NCBI GenBank assembly: GCA_035250505.1 | Contig: DATFFC010000105.1 | Span: forward strand, 1-12,738 | Reading direction: 5' to 3' | Length of the DNA: 12,738 bases | From: DASSBQ01 sp035250505 | GTDB lineage: Bacteria; Nitrospirota; Nitrospiria; Nitrospirales; Nitrospiraceae | Shown here: positions 6,455 through 12,738 of the stretch, in pieces | Position numbering within the stretch: position 1 is the first letter of the stretch | Layout of the letters: every line of letters starts with the position of its first letter | The notes under the pieces: generated by a model | What the model was told of the DNA's origin: nothing | What the model saw: only the letters and a program-made list of their open reading frames with translations | Database searches by the model: none | Program-made: the position numbers and the translations under genes

Positions 6455-6957
6455 CCGACTTTGCCGCTCTCATTCGGATTCTCGCGAGCAATCAGGTCGA
6501 GTTCATCCTCGTCGGAGGGGCAGCGGCGACGGCCCACGGATCGGCAAGACTTACGGAAGATCTGGACATTGTTTATCGTCGCACCCCCGACAACATGGCG
6601 AGGCTCGCGAGTAGCCTCGCACCTTACAAGCCCTATCTCCGCGGAGCCCCTCCCGGACTTCCATTCGGTTGGGATGCCGCATCCCTCGCACGTGGCTTGA
6701 ATTTCACCTTGATTACGGACCTCGGCGCTCTCGACCTATTGGGCGAGATTACGGAGGGCGGGCGTTATGAAGATCTTCTTCCGCATACCATTATCCTGAA
6801 TTTGTTCGGAGTTTCCTGTCGCTGTATCGAGTTGCAACGCCTGATAGAGGTCAAACGTGCGGCCGGTCGGCCTCGCGACCTGGAAGCAGTGGCGGAACTT
6901 GAGGCCCTCTTTGACGAACTGAACAAGAAGTCGGATCGCGATACGCGCGATACGTAA
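6451..6957 (+). CDS. MNT-like nucleotidyltransferase (AbiEii/DUF6036-like)
   Basis: This 168-residue protein carries a minimal nucleotidyltransferase core: VGGAAATAHGSARLTEDLDI (residues 21-40). The Gly-Gly pair (22-23) would bind the nucleotide phosphates, and Asp37 and Asp39 form the D-x-D metal site. The rest, FNTLITDLGALDLLGEI-like strand and helix blocks (read here as LNFTLITDLGALDLLGE) and a C-terminal ELQRLIEVKRAAGRPRDLEA, matches the fold of small AbiEii/DUF6036-type nucleotidyltransferases. Relatives in toxin-antitoxin systems transfer nucleotides to tRNA or to a partner protein, but the target here is unknown. The 4-nt overlap with the upstream 63-residue frame and the 8-nt gap to the lipoprotein gene downstream show a single unit. 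The C-terminal tail (KKSDRDTRDT) is polar and probably disordered. Confidence 0.85.
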   Translation: MTDFAALIRILASNQVEFILVGGAAATAHGSARLTEDLDIVYRRTPDNMARLASSLAPYKPYLRGAPPGLPFGWDAASLARGLNFTLITDLGALDLLGEITEGGRYEDLLPHTIILNLFGVSCRCIELQRLIEVKRAAGRPRDLEAVAELEALFDELNKKSDRDTRDT

Positions 6958-6965
6958 GGAGCGAG

Positions 6966-7343
6966 ATGCAGCCACTTCATTGTCTTTCAGGGCCGCTGAT
7001 GCTTCGTGCACGCTCCTGGCTTCTATGCTATTTGCTGGGGATCATAGTTGCGGGCTGCGCCCTTGGAGCCGGTTCGGGTCTTTCCGATACTCCCAGCGAC
7101 GGCGCTATCTCGAAGGACGTGGAGGCGAAGCTCACCGGCGACCAGTTCGGCGGTTTATCCGGCATTCTCGTGACGACCGAGGCAGGCGTCGTGACGCTGG
7201 TGGGCACGGTCGAACGGGCGGAACAGAAAGCCAGGGCGGCAGACTTGGCGCGCCAAGTCAGAGGCGTGAAACGGGTGAAGAACGATCTCGACATCCAGAG
7301 TACGAGAGCAAGCGAACCACCGCCGCCGCAGTCCGTGCCGTGA
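6966..7343 (+). CDS. BON-domain lipoprotein
   Basis: This 125-residue protein has an N-terminal hydrophobic stretch ending in a lipobox, IIVAGC, with the lipidated Cys at residue 31. A BON domain follows at about 46-111 (ISKDVEAKLTGDQFGG, then a GILVTTEAGVVTLVGTV strand block, then ARQVRGVKRVKNDLDIQ). BON domains bind phospholipid surfaces and occur in OsmY- and DolP-like envelope stress proteins. It is therefore probably anchored in the outer membrane or periplasmic leaflet. The ATG at 6966 has AAGGAG just upstream, overlapping the stop of the nucleotidyltransferase gene; a start at the internal ATG (MLRARSW, residue 12) would give a more typical lipoprotein signal length. The C-terminus is a short Pro-rich tail. 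Its link to the two genes upstream may be only shared transcription. Confidence 0.88.
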   Translation: MQPLHCLSGPLMLRARSWLLCYLLGIIVAGCALGAGSGLSDTPSDGAISKDVEAKLTGDQFGGLSGILVTTEAGVVTLVGTVERAEQKARAADLARQVRGVKRVKNDLDIQSTRASEPPPPQSVP

Positions 7344-7404
7344 TGCGCCGCATATCGCCGCCCGCCGCAGGATCAACTGCTTCTTATGAGATCTTGGTTA
7401 TCCC

Positions 7405-10400
7405 TCATGAACCCCTCGCTGCCTCCTGCACTTCATCTTCCTCGACCGGCGAGTCATCGGCCATTGAAAAGGCCTCCTTGGGAAGCGTGATCGCATTAAC
7501 CAGCAAGTCGAAAGCCAATTTCGCCGTCCCCTTCGCTCCGGCCATCAACGATTCGGCCGGCAGGTAGACGACGTTTGGGTCCTTCGCCGGTCCTTTGACC
7601 TCGAAAATTGCGGTATCGAATCCTTGTCGCTCGCCGGCAAAGAGCTTCCCGAACAGCGGCACGCTTTTCAGCAAGTCGGAGTATTGACCAAGCGGGCTCG
7701 CGACCATCACACCGTCAAACTTGTCGTCCATGAAATCATATCGGCCCGTTGCACTGATTTTCAGAACAGGACTGTCCAGGAGGAATTCACTGACGTTGAT
7801 GATGCCGTCTTCTACGCCGAACACCATCTTCAAGCGATCCAGCGGCATGCCATCTTTCATCAGATCCGCCTTGCCCTTCAGCAACGCAGGCAGATTCATG
7901 AGCGACAGCACTTTAGAAATCACCGGCGCAGAATAGAGGTGTCCGCGCTCAATAATGATGGAGATCGGTCGCCGGCTGTTCACCGACGCGCGAAAGAGCC
8001 GGTCTTGTCCGAACTCCGCTTGAATCTGTCCTCTTGCCGCCATCCATCCGCTGATTCGCGGTCGTTCTTCTATCAGAGCAGCCAAGCGCTCGACCGGCAG
8101 TCCGCTCACGCGGACAGCAGTACGCATGACCCCCCGGCCTCGTTCCGGCAGTTGCAGCACGAACCGTCCGCCGAGATGGCCGTCATCTGTATCGCCGCTG
8201 ATCCGATCGATCGTCAAGCTCCCCTGCTGAAAGCGCGCCCGGCATGATAGGCCGGTCAGCAGCGTGTGCTCATAATAAGCGTAGTCGATCAGGATGGTGG
8301 CTTCGACCGAACCGGCCCCCAACCAGGCTCTGACAACGGGAAACGAATCGGAGGACGACGAAGGATTCTGTGAATCGGCCAGTCTCAACGACTGGATGTT
8401 GAGTTGCGAAGATTCGACCACCAGCTTCGCCCGAGGGCCTTCCAGCCAGTCGGCGATCGACCCGGATAAACGGATGTCGCTGTCGCCGACGGTGAAAGCA
8501 ACCCGCCGAACGTCGATGTTCCTGCCGTCGAAGCGCAGCCCGATCGTGAGATTCTGAATGGGCTTTTCGAACTGTTGTTCAACAACGCCTTTGGTGAACG
8601 ACAACCGGCCGGTTGTCATCCATGAAGCGCGGTCTCCTGCCCGGCCTTCCAGTTTGAGCCCCGCCTTGATGACCCCTGCACTGATCGAGCCGAGTTTCAC
8701 GCCTCGAGGCAGCTTATCCACCGAAAGCGCATCAGACCGTACTCGCGCTCGAAACTCCCAATCATCCGCGAGTCTGACTCGGCCTTCACCGGTCAGCCTA
8801 ACCGGCGGGAGAATCAATTCGCACCGCCTGACAGTCAAAAGCCGGTCTTCCCGGAGTTCGCCTTCAAACCGTATCCCAGCCGGTGCCCCTTTCGCTTTGT
8901 CGAACACGTGGGGAACACGGAAGCCGGTCCCATCCAGTGTGAGTCTCCCTTGGAAGCGCGGCGTACGGACAGCGCCGGTGATGGAGACGCTCAGGAAGAC
9001 CGGACCCTCGGCAACCGGTCTGAATTGTTCGCCGCTTGCTTCGTGCAACCAGGGAGCGAATGCCTCGCTGTCGGCGGTCACGTTCACCGCCATGTCGTGA
9101 AAGGACGGCTCGCCTGCAAGAGTCACTCTTCCCCCGGCCTCCACCTTCGCAAATCCGGCTTGGCCGCTCAGATGGTCCAAGTGGACCTCCGCGGGAAGAA
9201 TTCTGACACGGCCTTCAATCTGCCGAAATGGAACCGGCACGCTTTGGTGGCGAAATCCAAGATTGCGGATCGCCACGGAGATCTCCTCGACGTCCAGATC
9301 GCCCTTACCCGGCTGGCCCGCCAAATGCGCGACCATCCCAACCTCTCCCGTGACGTGTTCCAATTGCGCGAGATCCGCGGCGAACTGAGAGAATCTTTCC
9401 CTATTGTTCAACAAGGCGATCATTTCTACCGCCCGCACCTCTCCTGAGATGCGGAGGTCGACGAGCGGCTCTTCTCTCCACTGGGTGATGAGCGCGGTCC
9501 CATCCGAAAGCCGAACCGGCCCATAATTGCCTTGTAGATCCGTGACCCGAATCTGCTTCAGGTCGTAGTGCACCGTCGCCGACAGGTCTCGAACAGCGGG
9601 GTGGATACCGCCCGGCAGGAACCGGCCGTCCCGGATCTCCACGGTGCCGGCAATGAGCAGGTCTTCGCCCGATCCCACGACCAACTCCGCATGTGTATCA
9701 TGCAGTGAGACGAATCCATCCACCGCATGCGCTGCCAGCCTCTCTCGAAGGTCCGCCGGGAACCATGCCGCGGGCACCTGGCTCAGCGTTTGCTTTAGCG
9801 GCACGGAGGAAGAGGACAAGTCTGCCGATACCCGAGACAGCGCTGTGCCGAGGCCGGTGACGGTGGCGGTTCCTTGCAGCGAAACATCGGAAAACCCGGC
9901 TCGCCAATTCGTGACAGTCAGATCGTACCCGGCAGCGCGGGGAGCCAGCCGCAGATGTCCCATGAGTTGTAGCGGCGGGATGAGATCAGCCGGTTCGGGC
10001 CGCAGGCCGAACCATCCGGCGATGTGTCGAAGATCCAATCGATGAATTCGGATGGTTCCTTCAGCCTGCACCGATTCCGCAGCATCCGGCGGCCGGCCGC
10101 CTCCGTTCAGGACCACAAGAGAACCGTCGATATTGAACAAGGCGCTTCCGCCGGCCCCTTGCGGCATCTCCCCGGACATCTGGATCTTGGCTGAGCGCCC
10201 GGGCAACTCCTCCGTCATCGCAAGTTGCAGCGAGGCCAGGTGCACCGGATCAGGCTGAAGCGATCCCGATTGGTCGACGATCGTCACAACGCCGTCCACG
10301 ATCAGTAGGTTTCGCATCAACGCCAAAAGTCCAACCGGGTGACCGCTGCCGCCCGATGTAGCCTCCGGTTCTTGGTCGCCAAGCGCCCACTGTCCCGACG

Positions 10401-10797
10401 GATGACGCCGCACGATGATGCGCGGGCTTTCGAGAACCACATACGCCGCCGCCGCCCGTCCTTCCAGCAACGAGCCGATTTGCAGCGCCATGTCGAGCCG
10501 TCCGGCCGACAACAGAGGCGCTTCGGATCGTCCACCGAATACCTCTACCCGGCGAAGATCGAGCCGAGGGCGGGGAAAGAGCCGCAGGTCCATCTCTTCG
10601 ACCGCCACTCGATGGCCGGTCCGCTGTTCGACCTGGCGGAGCAAGGCGTTCTTGACGGCCTGTGTGTTGAGAGACCATGACATCGCGAACACGGCCGCCA
10701 CCATGAGACCGATCGCAAGCGCCGCGCGGAGAACCGGTCTACCCCGTGATCGCGATACGTTGGGAGAGAGCTGTTCGTTCATCGCCTGCTGCGTCAA
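7405..10797 (-). CDS. Long AsmA-like envelope protein (YhdP/TamB-type bridge family)
   Basis: A protein of about 1130 residues with one N-terminal membrane helix (ALAIGLMVAAVFAMSW, about 25-45) and a long periplasmic beta-rich region. The N-terminal AsmA domain is visible in the block VEQRTGHRVAVEEMDLRLFP followed by PRPRLDLRRVEVFG. The C-terminal AsmA-like region has LDRLKMVFGVEDGIINVSEF, then LLDSPVLKISATGRYDF and FDTAIFEVKGPAKDPNVVYL. AsmA-like proteins form elongated grooves that move phospholipids between inner and outer membranes, which implies a diderm cell. TTG at 10797 is taken as start, with AAGGAG 6 nt before it; TTG 10803 is too close to that site, and ATG 10782 is also possible. 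The 3' end converges on the BON lipoprotein gene with 61 bp between and no clear terminator on either strand. No neighbour is tightly coupled. Confidence 0.9.
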   Translation of the reverse strand: MTQQAMNEQLSPNVSRSRGRPVLRAALAIGLMVAAVFAMSWSLNTQAVKNALLRQVEQRTGHRVAVEEMDLRLFPRPRLDLRRVEVFGGRSEAPLLSAGRLDMALQIGSLLEGRAAAAYVVLESPRIIVRRHPSGQWALGDQEPEATSGGSGHPVGLLALMRNLLIVDGVVTIVDQSGSLQPDPVHLASLQLAMTEELPGRSAKIQMSGEMPQGAGGSALFNIDGSLVVLNGGGRPPDAAESVQAEGTIRIHRLDLRHIAGWFGLRPEPADLIPPLQLMGHLRLAPRAAGYDLTVTNWRAGFSDVSLQGTATVTGLGTALSRVSADLSSSSVPLKQTLSQVPAAWFPADLRERLAAHAVDGFVSLHDTHAELVVGSGEDLLIAGTVEIRDGRFLPGGIHPAVRDLSATVHYDLKQIRVTDLQGNYGPVRLSDGTALITQWREEPLVDLRISGEVRAVEMIALLNNRERFSQFAADLAQLEHVTGEVGMVAHLAGQPGKGDLDVEEISVAIRNLGFRHQSVPVPFRQIEGRVRILPAEVHLDHLSGQAGFAKVEAGGRVTLAGEPSFHDMAVNVTADSEAFAPWLHEASGEQFRPVAEGPVFLSVSITGAVRTPRFQGRLTLDGTGFRVPHVFDKAKGAPAGIRFEGELREDRLLTVRRCELILPPVRLTGEGRVRLADDWEFRARVRSDALSVDKLPRGVKLGSISAGVIKAGLKLEGRAGDRASWMTTGRLSFTKGVVEQQFEKPIQNLTIGLRFDGRNIDVRRVAFTVGDSDIRLSGSIADWLEGPRAKLVVESSQLNIQSLRLADSQNPSSSSDSFPVVRAWLGAGSVEATILIDYAYYEHTLLTGLSCRARFQQGSLTIDRISGDTDDGHLGGRFVLQLPERGRGVMRTAVRVSGLPVERLAALIEERPRISGWMAARGQIQAEFGQDRLFRASVNSRRPISIIIERGHLYSAPVISKVLSLMNLPALLKGKADLMKDGMPLDRLKMVFGVEDGIINVSEFLLDSPVLKISATGRYDFMDDKFDGVMVASPLGQYSDLLKSVPLFGKLFAGERQGFDTAIFEVKGPAKDPNVVYLPAESLMAGAKGTAKLAFDLLVNAITLPKEAFSMADDSPVEEDEVQEAARGS

Positions 10798-10803
10798 GAG
10801 CAA

Positions 10804-11013
10804 CTCCTTCGCGAGAGGGCTCGTGAAGCGGCCTCACCGGCCCTGATTCTGTGACTCTACGTGAGAGGATCTAGGTATACAAGGAGTCGAATCGCGACGG
10901 CATCAAATCGGCGCGACGGGGAAGAGGGAACACCAATCTGCAATCGTTACCGGTTGATTGTGAGCGAAAGTCGCCAGGAGGCGCGGCGACGGCAGGGATC
11001 GTGCCTACTTGGA
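10804..11013. other. 210-bp intergenic region between AsmA-like and methyltransferase genes
   Basis: No gene is supported here. On the minus strand after the methyltransferase stop lies a weak hairpin, GTCGCC (10970-10975) pairing with GGCGAC (10985-10990), followed on that strand by TTTCGC. It is a possible but poor terminator. Nearer the AsmA-like gene is the tentative promoter at 10854-10882. A tRNA-like look of GGAGTCGAATCGC near 10883 was checked and not supported by any cloverleaf. Confidence 0.5.
10854..10882 (-). promoter_or_regulatory. Weak candidate promoter for the AsmA-like gene
   Basis: On the minus strand, TTGTAT (10882-10877) and TAGAGT (10859-10854) are 17 nt apart, in the right place and orientation for the gene starting near 10797. 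Only 3 of 6 and 4 of 6 positions match the consensus, so this is a tentative call. Confidence 0.28.
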
Positions 11014-11754
11014 CTATTGCAGTCCGGCGACCGCGAATAGTTGTCTTTGCTTGTTATAAATCGACCAGCCCAGCGCCGCCGCATGGAACAATGCCGGTGA
11101 AAGTCGCCACAGCAACTGTCGCTTGGGCGGCCAGGCATGATTGATGACGCGCGCTTCGTCTACCCGCAAGCCGCAGGAGGTCAGCAGATTGCCCAGCAAC
11201 TGCGGCGTCCAGGTCTGAAGATGCATGTGGACGTCATTGGGCCGGTACTGTCGGTTCATGGTCGCCCGCCAGTCATCGAGCGGCAACAACAGGATCAACC
11301 GGCTCTGTTGATCCTTCAGTTTCTCTTTTAGCTCCAACACCGCCTGGCGTGGATGAGGCACATGTTCGAGCGCATGACTGCTGATGACCTTATCGAACGT
11401 ACCGGCAACCTCTGCGATTGATTCAGATGTGTCAATGCCGAGCCGCCGGGCGTTCTCCCGCGCGTGAGGATTCACCTCGACGCCTGCCTTTCGGTTGGCA
11501 TCGAGCACCTTGAGGAGAAAGCCGCCGCCGCAGCCGAAGTCCAGGACATCGTCGGCCGTTGTGATGTACGGCTGCCACAGGTGCTTGTTGTACAGCGCCT
11601 GAGTTACGCCGTCTTCACCCTGCCAGGCAAAATATTTACGCCCCGCGTCTCCGAGGTAGTGACTGATGACTCCGTAGCTGGGAGTCTTGTTTCCAGTGAT
11701 CATGGTCATGCGGAACAGAACTATTCGATCAATCTGCGGCATTCGTGGAGCCAA
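11014..11754 (-). CDS. Class I SAM-dependent methyltransferase
   Basis: This protein of up to 246 residues has the Rossmann methyltransferase signatures: motif I VLDFGCGGGF (70-79), the acidic residue ending strand 2 in AGVEVNP (Glu93), and a motif-III-like FDKVISSHALEHVPHP (120-135) of the Methyltransf_11/23 type. It therefore binds S-adenosylmethionine and methylates an unidentified small molecule or glycan/lipid precursor. The C-terminal part (WPPKRQLLWRLSPALFHAAA) is basic and hydrophobic and may touch the membrane. The start is uncertain: TTG 11754, ATG 11742, or the ATG-ACC-ATG pair at residues 16 and 18; none has a strong ribosome binding site. It follows the thermonuclease gene by 35 bp and may be translated from the same message. 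No pathway neighbour identifies the substrate. Confidence 0.88.
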   Translation of the reverse strand: MAPRMPQIDRIVLFRMTMITGNKTPSYGVISHYLGDAGRKYFAWQGEDGVTQALYNKHLWQPYITTADDVLDFGCGGGFLLKVLDANRKAGVEVNPHARENARRLGIDTSESIAEVAGTFDKVISSHALEHVPHPRQAVLELKEKLKDQQSRLILLLPLDDWRATMNRQYRPNDVHMHLQTWTPQLLGNLLTSCGLRVDEARVINHAWPPKRQLLWRLSPALFHAAALGWSIYNKQRQLFAVAGLQ

Positions 11755-11789
11755 GTCAAGGACGGAGTAAGCGAATCTGTCGCGGAAAC

Positions 11790-12446
11790 CTATCCTCGCT
11801 TCGCAAAACCTTCGGACGTCATGATGTCGGCCACATTGCGGTCGCTGATGAAGACGTCGGCCAGCATGCGGCCATAGATGTCCAGGCCATGAGGAACAAG
11901 GCGGATATTCCCTTGACTCAGAAGTTCGGCCAGCCGCCGCCGGGCGTCGAAGCCACCCGGCTCGGAAAGTTCCGGCGCATTTAGTCCGCGCAGGCGGATG
12001 CGTTCGGTGCCGTAGCGAATCGTGTCGCCGTCCACCGCCTGAACTTGCCAGCCTTCGAAATGCAGGGCTGTGAGACCGAGACGGGTCAGCGAGCGGCGTG
12101 GGAGTTGAAGCGGCCGCGATCGAGGCGCACTCGGCTTGAGCTTCAGCTGTTTTCCACTCCCAAGCCTGGTGTACCGCGAACCTTGAAGGTGAGGCGGTCG
12201 ATGAAATCCTTCTCCGCGGGGGCGCGTTGTCGCCGTCTTGTCGGGGACCAGCACCCTGCAGCCCTCACAATGAGGCGTGAGGGACGAGAGGGTGGAACCG
12301 GGCTGCGCAGAAGGAATGTACGTGTGAAGCGATGACAACGATTCGCTGAGAGGCAATGAATCCGTCGCTGAACCGCTGCTTGGCAATGAACAGATCATCG
12401 ACAGAACTGTGAGAAAGCCGATCCATACACGTTCAGGATGAACCAC
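11790..12446 (-). CDS. Secreted thermonuclease-fold (SNase-like) protein with atypical linker
   Basis: This 218-residue protein has an N-terminal hydrophobic signal-like segment (WIGFLTVLSMICSLPSSGSA, 8-27) and a C-terminal staphylococcal-nuclease domain at about 133-218. Visible active-site positions are Asp139 and Asp141 in VDGDTI, Arg151 and Glu159 in RLRGLNAPE, and Arg193 in YGR, matching Arg35, Glu43 and Arg87 of the family; Asn156 stands where Asp40 normally is, a common change. It is probably an exported Ca2+-dependent nuclease, though many bacterial members are uncharacterised. GTG 12446 has GGAGGG 5 nt upstream. The segment between signal and nuclease (28-132) is Ser-, Arg- and Pro-rich with CEGC at 60-63. 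Part of it reads better in another frame (see findings). The domain ends immediately after EGFAKRG, shorter than most relatives. Confidence 0.82.
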   Translation of the reverse strand: MVHPERVWIGFLTVLSMICSLPSSGSATDSLPLSESLSSLHTYIPSAQPGSTLSSLTPHCEGCRVLVPDKTATTRPRGEGFHRPPHLQGSRYTRLGSGKQLKLKPSAPRSRPLQLPRRSLTRLGLTALHFEGWQVQAVDGDTIRYGTERIRLRGLNAPELSEPGGFDARRRLAELLSQGNIRLVPHGLDIYGRMLADVFISDRNVADIMTSEGFAKRG

Positions 12447-12738
12447 CGTCGCCCTCCAGTGACGAGCTTGATGGTACAGCAGATTTTATGCCGCCATTCG
12501 CCCGTTGAGCCTTGCAGGAAATTGCCCTATCAAGCTCGAATTTGACGTAGGAATAGTGCTGTGAGAACCGCACTGGGTCGGTTCGTGAGTCAAAAGGACT
12601 GTCCGCTTCCTTGAGAGCCGTATCCATACTGATACGGAGCAGAGACAAACAGATACAAGGCGAGTCGTGGTCGGCCGTGCAGCCCGTTGACAAGCTCGAA
12701 AACCACGTGCTGAAATGAGGCGCGGCTTATCAAAGAGC
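12447..12738. other. 292-bp right-hand region without a credible gene
   Basis: No convincing coding frame was seen. A 7-bp hairpin with a 6-nt loop lies at 12618-12637 (CCGTATC/GATACGG). The word CAAGCTCG occurs at 12531 and 12691, and its reverse complement at 12463, giving a 10-bp inverted repeat 12463-12472/12529-12538. On the minus strand TAAAAT (12488-12483) is a good -10 hexamer for the thermonuclease gene, but no -35 stands out. The region may be the leader of that gene. Confidence 0.45.

Noticed and set aside
10840..10900. Possible tRNA or small RNA suggested by a GTCGAATC-like word.
   Set aside because: No acceptor stem, anticodon arm or CCA could be fitted on either strand.
12433..12693. 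Minus-strand open frame of 86 codons upstream of the thermonuclease gene.
   Set aside because: No ribosome binding site or recognisable motif, low-complexity Ser-rich tail, and it overlaps the start of the supported gene.

Overview
The window is high-GC bacterial chromosomal DNA, densely coded, with strong AAGGAGG-type ribosome binding sites and many exported envelope proteins. No rRNA or tRNA gene, CRISPR array or phage gene was seen. The gene set (DUF3015, DUF4105, a Tat-type amidohydrolase, a long AsmA-like protein, a BON lipoprotein) and the style of one palindrome-rich repeat suggest a Nitrospirota member, probably Nitrospira-like. This is inference; no marker gene is present.

Left half, minus strand (1-6040). 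In transcription order: a Tat-signal amidohydrolase, an AIM24/TIGR00266-family protein, a small membrane-protein reading frame that looks frameshifted, a membrane-anchored M48 metalloprotease, a 256-bp non-coding element bounded by perfect 18-bp inverted repeats, a YfcE-like phosphodiesterase, a DUF3015 exported protein and a DUF4105 exported protein that runs off the left edge. The first four are closely spaced and probably co-transcribed from a good sigma70-like promoter at 6072-6100. The element has replaced the 3' end of the M48 gene and abuts the start of the phosphodiesterase gene.

Middle, plus strand (6205-7343). A divergent promoter precedes a compact three-gene unit: a 63-residue protein, a MNT-like nucleotidyltransferase overlapping it by 4 nt, and a BON-domain lipoprotein. 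The first two look like a toxin-antitoxin-style pair; the lipoprotein may only be a passenger.

Right half, minus strand (7405-12446). A long AsmA-like envelope protein converges on the lipoprotein gene. Further right lie a class I methyltransferase and, upstream of it, a secreted thermonuclease-fold protein with an unusual linker. The last 290 bases show no credible gene, only short repeats and a hairpin.

The best leads are the inverted-repeat element and its effect on M48, and the small-protein/nucleotidyltransferase module. Three reading-frame anomalies deserve a check: two lie at homopolymer runs and could be assembly errors, and the third is the missing start of the DUF4105 gene. I found no clearly new multi-gene system.
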